From Benincasa hispida (taxonomy: Eukaryota; Streptophyta; Magnoliopsida; Cucurbitales; Cucurbitaceae), in contig NC_052350.1 in NCBI RefSeq assembly GCF_009727055.1, forward strand, positions 28,445,186-28,509,185: a stretch of 64,000 bases of DNA, in the 5' to 3' direction. How positions within the stretch are numbered: position 1 is the first letter of the stretch; every line of letters begins with the position of its first letter. The translations under genes were made by a program, and so were the position numbers. A model generated the notes under the pieces. The model was not told the origin of the DNA. It made no database searches and saw nothing but the letters and a program-made list of their open reading frames with translations. Of the stretch, positions 1 to 10,839 are shown in pieces.

Positions 1-830
1 CTCAACTCAATTGAATTGAATGTTTTTCTCTATATCTGTTCACTCTTCGTTATTTATGCATGAGTAGCTAAATTAGTTGAATGGGTTGAGAAGTAGTTAG
101 CTAGCATAATGAGGGAATCTTCATCTTGCGGTCATCTCATTTGTGTATGCTTCATTCGTCTATTAGAGATACTTGAGAGGGTAGCTAAATACAGGATCTA
201 GACGTGGGAAGGTCAGGTCAGAATCTAGGTTTAGAAGAACCAACTTAAATCGCATAAACGGGAGATAGGCACTTAGGAATGAGCACTATTTGTTATTAAC
301 GCATCGCATGTATCTTAGCAATAAGATATGATTGTATGCAGTTACCTTGCTTTCATGCATTTTGCATCAACGCATAGGACAAGAGTAGAGACTTAGGGAT
401 AAGCTCTATGGATATTTTGTATTAAACACATGTGTCCTAGACCTAGGAGCATCGTATTTACATTGGGAAATGACTTGCTGTGCATGGTTGTAACATGATC
501 GCAAGGTTAGACGCATTCCCGAGTAATAAAAGATCTTTTCAACCCGTTCATCACATACTCATTGCATCTATCAATGCAACTATCTTTCTCAAATCCGCCG
601 CCTTTATTTAGTTCTTCCTTTTCATCAACGCAACAACACACCCACACTTTATTTATTTACTCAGTTACCACAAAGTTTTCATAAACATTACCAACGCAAT
701 CTATTTTCACAAGTCCCTGTGTTTGACCCTGGACTTACCAGGAAACTCAGAGGAATTTACACTTGAATTCCGCTGGGGAAACTTAAGTGCACAACGCAAT
801 CCATCAACCCATATCATCCATATTTCCATT
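1..830 (+). mobile_element. Athila-like LTR, partial, inverted relative to the LTR at 2507-4172
   Basis: Read on the + strand this segment matches the reverse complement of about 2519-3360. Both hold the path 'gaccctggacttaccaggaa', 'aatttacacttgaatt' and 'catccatatttcc'. It is therefore the 3' half of the same LTR in the opposite orientation, cut by the window start. Similarity stops near 830, about 20 bases short of the LTR end seen in the other copy, where antisense gag begins. The two copies have diverged by scattered substitutions. Confidence 0.75.
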
Positions 831-2336
831 CATAAAAATAACGCATCACCATTTCATTTGATTTCGAGGTTGACGCAACCTCAGGCTCTACTGCTTCATT
901 TTTCTTTTCTTCTTCTTGCGTTACCATAATTTCAGGCTCGTTTTTTATGGAAGTTGTTCTATTCTGCTTCTTCTTTTCTCCTTCCACAATCTTTCCACTA
1001 TGCAATGTAACAACCTGATATTGTTCCTTACCTGATCCCCTTGGGTTGCGTGGAAGCTTAGTTGAACTTGGCAACGCCCCTTGCAGTCGACTCTTCAGCT
1101 CATTCGCAATCTTGTCCATTTGCAATTCGAGGTTACGGATGGTCGTAGCTTGACTTTGAAGCACTGTCTCGTTTTTCTCTATATATTGTTTCAATAGGCT
1201 CTCTAGAGAAGAAGATTGCGTTGGTTGTTGTGAGCTACTTGCTTGGTTGCTCTGTTGACCATTGTTGCGTTGGAAGAATCCTAGTGGCCTTTCTTTTTGT
1301 ACCACAGGTTGAAAATTTTGTTGTTGATTCTTCCAGGAAAAATTTAGGTGGTTTCTCCATCCGGGGTGGTAAGTGTTTGAAAAAGGATTATTCTTTACAA
1401 AATATACAGACTGTAGATTTTACGGGCAATCTTCCATCGCATGCCCATCACCACAAGTCGCGCATCTTGCGGTGTTTTGACTTATTGCATTGATTTGCCC
1501 ACCTTGTGGTGTTGTGCTGCTGATCGCCATTCCTTGAATCAAATTCATCATTGCGGTCATTTGGTTTTGTAATGAAACAATAGCATCGTTGTTTGCATCA
1601 GAATCTTTAAGTCTTAATCGCTGGTCACTCTCCCTCTAGACTTCATGGTTCTTAGAGATATGGTCCAGGATATTCTTCGCCACATCATAAGTTTTATCAA
1701 GCAGACCACCTGCTGCATTGGCAGTGGTCTACGAAGCGGGATTCAAACTGTGATAGAAAATTTCCATTTGCAGGCATCTGGTAACCCATTATTTGGACAA
1801 TCCCGGACCAACCTTTTAAACCTCACCCAAACATCGCTAAGCGATTCGTCCATTTCTTGTTCAAAATTAGTAATAAGCTTCCTTCGTCTTGCGTTCTAAG
1901 TAGGTGGAAAATACATCTTCATAAACTTCTCCACCACCTACTACCAAGAAGTAATCTCTCCTGGTTCGAGTGAATAAGCCCATTTCCTAGCCTGATCACA
2001 AAGAGAAAATGGGAACAACGTTAGTCGAACTTCTTCAGCAGAGATGTTCAGGAACACAAAAGTATTGCAGATTTCAATAAAACTTCAGAGGTTGGCGTGC
2101 GGATCCTCGCCATGCCTTCTTCCGAATTAAACTGCTGCCTGGATCATCTGCAGCATCACCGGTTTCATTTCAAATATACTTCCGTCAAGGGCAGGCCTCA
2201 TGATTCTCGGAGAGAAATCATAGAGGTTTGGCGATGCATAGTCCCTAATGGGCCTATTGCGATCGTTCTCCAATAGAATCGGATTTTCCATGATAATGTT
2301 ATTATTTGGTGCTTTATTTCCAGGTTGCTCCGCCAT
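831..2336 (-). pseudogene. Athila-like Ty3 retrotransposon gag, broken
   Basis: The - strand encodes two recognisable gag pieces. The N-terminal piece (2336-2127) contains RDYASPNLYDFSP and MRPALDGSIFEMKP, typical of Athila/Ty3 gag starts. The C-terminal piece (1305-814) is Gln/Ser rich and ends in a segment with NPRG and TLHSGK, like the gag-protease linker of this group. Between them (about 1306-2126) coding similarity is only partial and interrupted by stops and frameshifts. No protease, RT, RNase H or integrase follows: the gag 3' end runs straight into an inverted LTR. The product would have been the capsid protein; this copy cannot make it. Confidence 0.7.
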
Positions 2337-2481
2337 CTCTTCTTTATCGGATTGTGGTTTCTGTTGGTGGTCTCTTAGTCTCCTTTGAAACTTCTCTCAA
2401 TCTTCGGGTTGTAGTTCGCCAGAGATTGAGAGTTCTACAAAGAAATCACAAAAATTACCGTTAACAAACTATTTTATCGAA

Positions 2482-2500
2482 GTCCCCCGCAATGGCGCCA
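2482..2500 (-). promoter_or_regulatory. Primer-binding site, tRNA-Asp type
   Basis: On the - strand this reads TGGCGCCATTGCGGGGGAC, close to the TGGCGCCGTTGCCGGGGA site used by Athila/Tat-type elements that prime with tRNA-Asp. It lies six bases from the proposed end of the LTR at 2507, in the correct order LTR-PBS-gag on the - strand. Confidence 0.75.
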
Positions 2501-2506
2501 AAAACT

Positions 2507-4172
2507 TGATGCTCAAAATTATTTGGTGGAAATATGGATGATATAAGTGATGGATTCGTGTTGTGCACTCAAGTTTCCCCAGTGAAATTCAAGTGTAAAT
2601 TCCTCTAAGTTTCCTGGTAAGTCTAGGGTCGAACACAAGGACTTGTGAAAATAGTTACGTTGGTAATATTTATGAAAACTTTGTGGTAACCAAGTAAATA
2701 AATAGAGTTTTGGGTGTGCTGTTGCGTTGATGAAAAGGAAATAAATAAAGGTGGCGGATTTAAGAAAGACAGTTTTGTTGATAGATGCAATGAGTATGTG
2801 ATGAACGGGTTGAGAAGATCTGTAACTAGCATTACTCAAGAATGCGTCAAACTATGCGATCATGTTAGAACTATGCACAGCAAGTCATTTTCCAATGTAA
2901 ATGCGATGCTCCAAAGTCCATGACGTATGTGTTGAATGCAAAGTGTCCATAGAGCCTAAGTCTCTACTCTCGTCCTATGCGTTGATGCAAAATGCATGAA
3001 AGCAAGGTGACCACATATAATCATATCTTATCGCTAGAATGCATGCGATGCGTTGATAACAAATAGTGCTTATTCCTAAGCGCCTATCTCTCGTTTATAC
3101 GTTCTAATCTGGTTCTTCCAAACCTAGATTCTGACCTAACCTTTCCAAGTCTAGATCCTGTCCTTAGACTACTCTCTCGAGTATCTCTAATAGATGAATG
3201 AAGCATACATAAACAAGATAATCGCAAAGAATTAAGATTTCCTCATTATGCTAACTAACTGCTTCTGAACCCATTCAACTAATTTAGCTACTCATGCATG
3301 GATGACAGAGAGTGAACAGATATAGAGAAAGAAATTCCATTCTTATAAATGAGTTAAGTACAAAATTACAATGCAAAGTAAAGGTAGAGAGCCTGGTAGC
3401 AATTCTTTGCTGATTGAGGCTTTTTACACTAAATCTCTATTCTGATCTACAAATGTTCCCGGTTCTGCAGGCGTCGACCTTCTCTCTATCTGGGAGCTTC
3501 CGGCGCTTTCCCAAGTTTATCGGAACGATCTACCAACACAGATTTCTTCCTCGTGTCTACCTTAAAATGGAAAAGTAAACTATGGACAGAGGTGTGAACT
3601 TGTAAAGTGGTGAATTAATCGACTGCTTAACCCCTTTGCTGAAGAATGCATTTGGTATTTATAGAGTATCCATGGTAAAAGGCGGCTTCTCTCTCCTGGT
3701 TGTAAAGATGGGACAGCTTTAATTCCTTATTGATGCGCCGGATAATTGTTACCGATAAAGATGAATGTACTTCGTGGCCGTTATCGGCTATCAACTTAAT
3801 TTGGATCCGACTGCCATCAGCTTTCTGTCCCATCGCTCTTAATTATCCTTTTACCCAGATTCGTCCACCATGTTGCACTGACCAAGTTGCAGTGATTCTT
3901 CTTGGGCGAATGTTTGCGAGCAATATCAACGCAAAGCCTTGCGGTGAAGTTGCCCTCGACCAATGTATTCCTATGATCGCAATCTCTGCATTGCGTTAAC
4001 GCATATTCTGCACAAAAATATAAAGATCAACTACTCTAATGCGTTGGACGCATGCGACCACAATATTATAGAAATTATGCTTAATGAACGCAATTTAACA
4101 TATTTTATCAATGCAATCCATCATTGTTTAATAGTTTAGCACTATGATCACGTGCATTTCTACCCGTTATCA
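2507..4172 (-). mobile_element. Athila-like LTR (5' LTR of the - strand gag fragment)
   Basis: Boundaries are TG at 2507 and CA at 4172 (the right end reads ...cccgttatca). It is 1666 bp and directly precedes the PBS when read on the - strand. The sequence is unusually rich in GCG/TGCGAT words compared with the AT-rich surroundings. A related LTR occurs at 8088-10054. The right edge abuts a copia LTR fragment, so this element probably inserted into that one. Confidence 0.7.
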
Positions 4173-4795
4173 AAGTACTCAAATCAAGCTGAATTGAAGA
4201 TGAACTAGTGAGGGTTGAGTAGGGTTTTCAGATTTTTCACTTCAATAAGTAAACTCAGATCAATCAATAATCTTTCTGCATGGAGCTTCTATATATAGAT
4301 AAAAATCATACAAACCAATAGGGCTGCATGGATGGCACCACCTACTTGATGATTATTGCAAAATTCAATTGGAATTTGGTGATAATTCAATAAAATGTAG
4401 TTAGTGGATTTTTCCCAAAATTGGAAAAATCCACTAACATGATTTCAAATAAAACCATTTCATTTTATGTTTAAATTAGTTTTATAAGATTAATTCAAAA
4501 ATAATTAATTTAAATAAAACTAATTTTAACTTTTTAATTAAAATAATATTATTTTAATATTTTAATATTAAATTAATAAAATGCCAATTTCACCAATATA
4601 AATCAATTTCATATTTAAATCATAAATTAAATATTAATTTATTCTCCAATTTTGTTTAATTTCAATTAAATTAAATATTTTTTAATTGTATCATATACAA
4701 TCAATTGAAAACCCTAAAATTGAATTTGAACATTTCAAATTCATAACCCTAATTTTATACATCAATACTCAATTTTTTATTCCAATTTAAAAGCT
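4173..4795 (-). mobile_element. Copia LTR fragment, - orientation
   Basis: Read on the - strand this has an AT-rich U3-like part, then a 'ggatttttcc' pair forming a short inverted repeat (about 4405-4436), then 'tctatatatagaagctcc' as a TATA-like start. This is the same order as in the + oriented solo LTR at 16202. It ends abruptly at the Athila-like LTR (4172). At about 4795 the sequence switches to a + oriented copia LTR end. The exact joint is uncertain because the middle is low-complexity. Confidence 0.45.
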
Positions 4796-5433
4796 AGTAG
4801 AAAGCTATCAAGTGAAAGAGTTTCACTAAGCGATAGCTGTGTAGAGACTAAACGATCGCTTACCTTTGACTATACAATTGTCACTCAGCTGATCGTAGCT
4901 AAGCGATCGAGTGGCTAAGTCTATACAATAGGTTGTCGTTTGCTACACGATTGACCACATCGTCTATATGATAGACAGTGTATTATCTCCCACTTGCTCA
5001 ATCGTCTACTCGATTGTAGACCTCCAATCTCTTCCTCGAGACAAGATCAGACAAAGCCCACAATTCTTGGATTCTCACACCGAGAATACCAAGGTAACCA
5101 TTGTGGTGGTGTTCTCACTCAGTTCGTGGATCGAGTGAGACTCAATTAGTTTCGTGGAGGTTGTGTTCGTTGTGTTCGTGCTATGTACCGGTCGTTGTAT
5201 TGGAGTGTGCTGCTCTTGGACGCTTGGAGATTGATCGAGGGAGTCTTGAAGAATAGTTCTTCAAAGGTGTGCATCCTTTATCCCTTGTATCATCGTTTAG
5301 CATGCTGTAATTTCTGGTTGTGCATGACCTGTTAGTTTATGTTTAGACCGTAATTGTTTTGTGTTCAATTCGAATGGAATTTGGAACGATCTCTTCCGCT
5401 GCTCATGAAAATCCTCATGTAAAATTTCCTTCA
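4796..5433 (+). mobile_element. Copia LTR, 3' part (5' LTR of the split element)
   Basis: The last approximately 165 bases (5268-5433) match 10432-10597, the presumed 3' LTR end of the same element. The segment ends ...ttccttca directly before a tRNA-iMet PBS. The 'agttcttcaaaggt' and 'cttccgctgc' features also occur, inverted, near the start of the - oriented LTRs at 11361 and 48744, so this is one extended copia family. The upstream U3 part is missing or rearranged. Confidence 0.65.
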
Positions 5434-5435
5434 AT

Positions 5436-5447
5436 TGGTATCAGAGC
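5436..5447 (+). promoter_or_regulatory. Primer-binding site, tRNA-iMet type
   Basis: TGGTATCAGAGC is the classical complement to the 3' end of plant initiator tRNA-Met used by Ty1-copia elements. It lies two bases after the LTR end at 5433. Confidence 0.85.
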
Positions 5448-8045
5448 CAGGTTGTTCTGATAATCCAAATTTCACTTCTATTTTTGAACTTCTTCTATAG
5501 TCGTGGTGGGTTTTAAGGATTCTACATTGTGTTTAAGAGTTAAATGCGTTTGTGGATGTGTTGATGAATGTTTACGGGATGGTTGCCTCTATTTAAAGCT
5601 TTCTACAAGATTACAAAGTGTTAATTTGTAAGGGCCCCTCGTTTTTTGGTATAACTAACAAGCAATCGAGTCTGTATTTCAAAGTGTTTGAAGTTGTTGA
5701 GTCGTTTGTGATGAAGTTTTGAAGTACGGAGATGCGGTTCTCATCGAGGAAGAAGACCAAAGGTTGATCGTATTGTGTAGCTTGAGGAAAATGATCGTTG
5801 AGATTTGGCTAAACAATCATGTAGAAAAGTTATGCACGATTGTGTAGTATTTACTAAACGATCATTTAACGAATGCTAAACAATGGGGTAAAATGTTTAC
5901 TCTATAGCGTAGCGTTAGTTACTCGATTGCGTGGATGTTGGAGGTAACGATCGCATAGAGCATTTGATTGTCATCGTTTAATATAAGACATGCACACTAA
6001 ACGATTGTGTAGTTAACATGCTTCATCGCATAGTCACAGACTACACGATCACCCAGTATTTGATACCTTGACGCTTACTCAACGATCGTTTTGACGATTT
6101 TTCTTCACAACATCTTTCTCGTTTAGTCGATCGCTTAAGGCTTGCGTTGCAAGATGCGTCCTACATGATCGCATGCTTACATGCTTCATCGCATAGTCAA
6201 AGGTACATGATCGTTGTTAAACGATCGTTTATGCTCAAATAGTATTGGTAAACGATTAAGTAAAGAGTTTACTCTCTCGTATAGGCGATCACAAGGAGTT
6301 TGTTACACGATCAAGAAGCCGCATTTCTTCGCCAGGATGGTTCAAGACCCGGTTCGCCTGTATGAACCGGAGACTCATTATGCTTTGTAATAGTTAGCTT
6401 TTTTTTTTAGGATTTTGAGGTTAATTATGTCGGTGCATCAAATTTTATTTAATATACATGAGATGTATGTTGTTTATATGCCATAGTGTATGACATATAG
6501 ATTTAAAACCAACCTTAGGTTATGGAATTATTCATGCATCATATATTATAAGTATTATAATATAGTTTCTTGCATGATGAAATTACAAGAAAGCATACAC
6601 ATGCATCATAAAATATAAGAGTTATATTTGTGCATGCATTAAGCATATGCATCATCTTTATATTATAAGAGTTATAGTATAAAGGTGTAAGGAAACATGT
6701 ATGCTTGGTTCGTTGTTGTGTTATATAAATGTTATATAAACGTAGCAATGAATGAACAATGCATGGAGCATGACATTTAAGCTTATTTGTAAAAGTTATG
6801 AATGCCTTGTATGTATAGCTTCGCATTGTAGATGGTTTTAGTTGTTTCCTGTTATAAGCATTATAATAGAAATTAGAACTAAAATCGATAAGAAAGAGTT
6901 GCATGCGAACTTAGGTGAACTCATGTTTTAAAAGCGTTTTAAAATTGGATTGAGATAGACTTAAGTTCAAGGTTCTAATAAGATTAGACACCTATATTTA
7001 ATCTTTTAAATCGGTTTAATAGGATTAAATTGATTTGCGTAAAAGATTAAATTTGTATTAAATCTATCTATAATTGATTTGCATTATATTTAAGCTGACG
7101 GAAACGGAACAACCCTACCTAGGAACCTACCTGGAAAGGTGAATTAGATAGATTTTGCTACAAGCATGCAACAGTTGATCAAAGACTTCATTAAAGATTT
7201 TAATGAATGATGATCAAAAGTTGTTTCAACTTTCCAAAGTAAACGTTACTTTTGGGCAAACCTAAAAAGTCACTTAGTTAAAATTCTTAGCCGTGTTTTT
7301 TCTAAGTAAACTAAACCCTAGGTTATAAAATACTCAATGAGAGGAAGAGATATATATGATATGTCAATGATTCCACTCATGTTTCTCCCTAAATGTTCAC
7401 GTCGTGAGATTCATGCTTGGCCTTGTGGTGCCCTGGGAGCATCCCCCTTCGGATGGTGTTTGTATGAGTTAATATCAAGGTGGACGAAGAGAGTGTTTAT
7501 AGTAAGTGGGTGAAGGGTATGTGTCAACATGTCCTGCGGTTTGCTTCATTGGTTTGTATCATAAGATCTTCTTGCACTCCCTCGTGGCACCCTGGGAGCG
7601 TCCCCCTTCGGATGGGTTTTGTGCAATTAGTCAATATCAAGGTGAACTCCAGAAATGGATAGGGTCACTTTAGTTTTTGCCCAATCGGATTTTTTCCCCA
7701 TCGGATTGGTTGCTTGAGGCGGAACTCTAGGGCCTAAAATGACAGGTACACTTACGGGAAATTGTTAAGCAAGTTAATGATTTCTTGACCAAATCAATGA
7801 TGGCTAGTCGTTATAGGAGTAAGAGTTGTTATGGTATTAATGACTGGTTAAGAATGTCTCAATTCAGAAGAGGGATAAATTGACTACCCTTCAGTGGCTT
7901 TTGTCCTAAACCTTTGAAGCGTCATTGCGAAACTAGATGTCACAAAGGGTTCATTTCAGTTTTGCTAAACCGTATTGGATGTTGTTTTTTAACGAGTATT
8001 TGCCAAAAACCTAACGTAGGTCAATGTGTTTGTTTTTTTAGCAAC
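5448..8045 (+). mobile_element. Copia untranslated leader (PBS to gag)
   Basis: About 2.6 kb without long ORFs lies between the PBS and the gag start codon at 8046. The first part holds many CGATCG/ACGATC words. The last part holds two copies of a CCCTGGGAGC...CCCCCTTCGGATGG motif (about 7428 and 7585). Counterparts of this leader occur on the - strand at 61690-62950 and 63279-64000, which supports reading it as a conserved leader rather than an unrelated insertion. Confidence 0.6.
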
Positions 8046-10430
8046 ATGTTTAATTTTCCGTTAGTTGCCTCTAATTTGATCGATTACTGATGCGTGGAAA
8101 ATGGAGTAAATAAATATGCATGCGTCTCATGATATGCGTTCGTTCTCCATGCATCGTTGGTCATGCGTTGGACTAAAGGATATGCAATATGCGTCTAAAA
8201 ATCTATGCGATGACCATGCATTCCTGCCACAAGTTTTCTTGCTCTCTCGCCAAGTATAACGAGGTCGCAAGTTTCTTGGGGTGATCCGAGGTCGAACTCA
8301 GGGACTTGTAGCTAAATGTTGCGAAGTGATGTGTTTACGACAAAGAATAAAAGAATAATGATGTTTAAGGACTATGCGTTACTCCTACTCCCAACTAAAC
8401 AGATTAAGTAATGGAAGTATGACTATGAGAGTTGGTAGAGACACGACAACTATTAACGCGTAATAAAATGCATGGAAAAATAGATAAAATGGTGGAGGGG
8501 ATGACTTCACCGAATAATTAAGCTTGATCACAAGGGTAACCATAGCCAGCACAAGTTACGCGACCATGCTATACACAATTGTCTAGGACGCATGCAATGC
8601 ATATGCGATAATGTCGACAGGACTTATGTCTAAGTCTCTATTCTTGCTTATGCGACCTAACACACATAAGACAAGGTGACTGCATACCACTATATCCTTG
8701 TTTTAGGGCGCATACGTTGTGTAATAGCAAATAGAACTTATACCTAAGCCTCTATTCTTGCTCATGCGATCCAATCTGACTCTCTCAAGCCTAGATTTGA
8801 TTTTTAGACTACTCTTTCAAGTATGTCCAAATGATGAATGATGCACTCATAAGACAAGATGATCACATAAAGCATGGTTGACATAAGATTATTCCTATCT
8901 CTAGGAACACTGCTTACTTTGCTTAGTGAGTTCCACTACTTACCCTCTCGGGCAGTTAGTCGTCGCTGATCAACTCATACACAAGCATTGCGACAGCTCA
9001 TAGACAAGCGTTGCTATAGCCTCACACTAAGCAAATAGGATTTACTCACTATACTCACGCAACGCACACCTCTCGGGGGTTTGCTACATGCTTCATATGT
9101 CTATGCCACATGATTAAGTATACGATACTCTAGCAATCTTACTTAGTCGTTGCAATGAAAGTAAATGATGATAAAGAATAGGTAAATGAAGATGGAAATG
9201 AAGGAAATAAAGAGATGCATTGATTACAAAATGTATTAGTCTTAAGCCAAAATGTAATACAATACAAAGATAGAAGAGAGATGGAGGGCCAGATGTAGGC
9301 AATGTCTTGCTTTCATCAGAAGTATGCCAAGGCTGCCGGTGATGCCATGGATGGGCGGTGGAGTAGTTTCTCTCGAGATCTATCTCCAGTTAAGCTCCGA
9401 TCATCACTCGGAATGGTTGAAGGAATGAAGAACTCTCAAAGAATGTCTTCTCAAGCTCTCATCTGTGATCACAAGGATCTGCCTTAAGGCAGAAGCTTGG
9501 ATGATTTGAAGTTGGGCTCTAAGGCTCTATTTATAGAGCTCAATCGTCGACAGCATTAATGGTCCTGCTCTGAATTTCTACTACTAAAGGCGTGATGGAC
9601 CTGCTCTGAATCTCTGCTACTAACGGCGTGGTAGGTGAAATGTCAACATCATCTTTTGATACTCCCAAGGTATGTGTTCATGCTTGGTTTCCGAAGTACC
9701 ATCACATTCCACCACCCTTACATTCATCCCTCCATATGGTTATTACTCTGTAGCTGCAACCTCTATGCGATAGATACATGCGGTTAATGGCTGCAACATC
9801 CATGCGACGAACGTATGCGATCACCTTTGCTATGGTGGGATTCACCGCATGCGATTAATTCCTGCGATAGCTACAAAAGTAGACATTTGGACGCAGAATA
9901 ACGTATAATATTGGGTTAGCCAAGATTTTTTATGTTGATCGACGCAAGCTCACTTTTCACATGAATTCTTAGTATAATCACCGCATATTCTACTTGTTGG
10001 CCTTCATAATTCTAAATAAAAGGCTATAATAACTTGCATTTCTACCAATTATCAATTATATACATTGAAAAGATTCCGTTAATACATATTTCTGCTAAAC
10101 AACCTTGAGTTTGTCATGGTTGAGGAGTGTCCTCAAGTCTCGACCCATGATGCACCGTGAAATGTTTATAATGCATATGAGGTATGGATGAAGGCTAATT
10201 CATTGGCCTGACTTCACATATTGCATACCTGATGTTTTGGCCAAAAGGGTTGAAAACATGGTCATTGCACGTAAGTTCATGGACTCATTGTACGAATTGT
10301 TTGAACGTCAGTTCTTACTTTTTGAGCACAAAGGGATGGATGACAAAGAAACTAGTAGTGTCTGTTCCCAAGATAAACTCCAGTTAGAGAAAGTAAATAT
10401 TGCTGACTCTGATGAAGTTCATCGACGAGA
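8046..10430 (+). pseudogene. Copia gag, split by a solo LTR and decayed
   Basis: Coding begins at ATG 8046 (MFNFPLVASNLI, a copia gag-type start), stops at 8087 where a solo LTR is inserted, and resumes at 10055. The second part holds the family words VMVEECP and YEVWMKAN, then VENMVIARKFMDSL, which parallels the REIMASLQ region of the gag at 60614-61686. Stops and frameshifts are present. Coding similarity ends near 10430, where sequence matching the LTR 3' end begins, so zinc knuckle, protease, integrase and RT are all absent. This is an internally deleted element. Confidence 0.65.
8088..10054 (-). mobile_element. Solo LTR of the Athila-like family inserted in copia gag
   Basis: TG at 8088 and CA at 10054 bound a 1967 bp sequence related to the LTR at 2507-4172. 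Shared traits are a 'gatgcg' start, the right end 'gcatttctacc..ttatca', the 'ggtcgaac..agggacttg' stretch, and dense GCGAT words. Flanking pentamers are ATTAC (8083-8087) and ATTAT (10055-10059), a one-mismatch target duplication. No internal region remains, so this is a solo LTR. Confidence 0.75.
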
Positions 10431-10431
10431 A

Positions 10432-10597
10432 GTATCCATCCTCTATCCCTTGTGTCATTGTTTAGCATGCTGTAATTTCTTGTTGTTCATGACCTGTTAG
10501 TTTCTGTTTAGACTGTAATTGTTTTGTGTTCAATTCTACTGGAATTTGGACGATCTCTTCCACTACTCATGGAAATCCTCATGTAAGATTTTCTTCA
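10432..10597 (+). mobile_element. Copia LTR 3' end (3' end of the split element)
   Basis: Matches 5268-5433 over its full length with scattered changes, including 'gtttagcatgctgtaatttct' in shorter shared blocks and the 'atggaaatcctcatgtaa' terminus. It directly follows the gag fragment, so most of the internal region and the 5' part of this LTR were lost. After 10597 CACTA-type sequence starts. Confidence 0.65.
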
Positions 10598-10839
10598 GAA
10601 ACTCCCACATATATGTAGTAGGAAAGGATATGCCCGTTTAGCTGAAGGTATGGTAAAGATCATTATTACTATACTTCAATTTTACTTTAATATTATGTGT
10701 GAGTTCATTTTTTTAATCTTATTTTGTAGGGAAAAAAAAGTAGTTCAGATCCAACTTCAATCATAAGGATTGTGTTATGGATAAAAGCATACAAAAATTG
10801 GGAAGGACAACCGGTGAATGCATACAAAGATTTTTACTT

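Noticed and set aside
5436..5447. TGGTATCAGAGC as a possible tRNA gene trace
   Set aside because: It is the 12-base tRNA-iMet primer-binding site; no cloverleaf surrounds it.
6539..6904. 121-residue - strand ORF with repeated YYN(A/S)YN words
   Set aside because: It lies in the copia leader and reflects 'attataagtattataa'-type repeats; no family resemblance.
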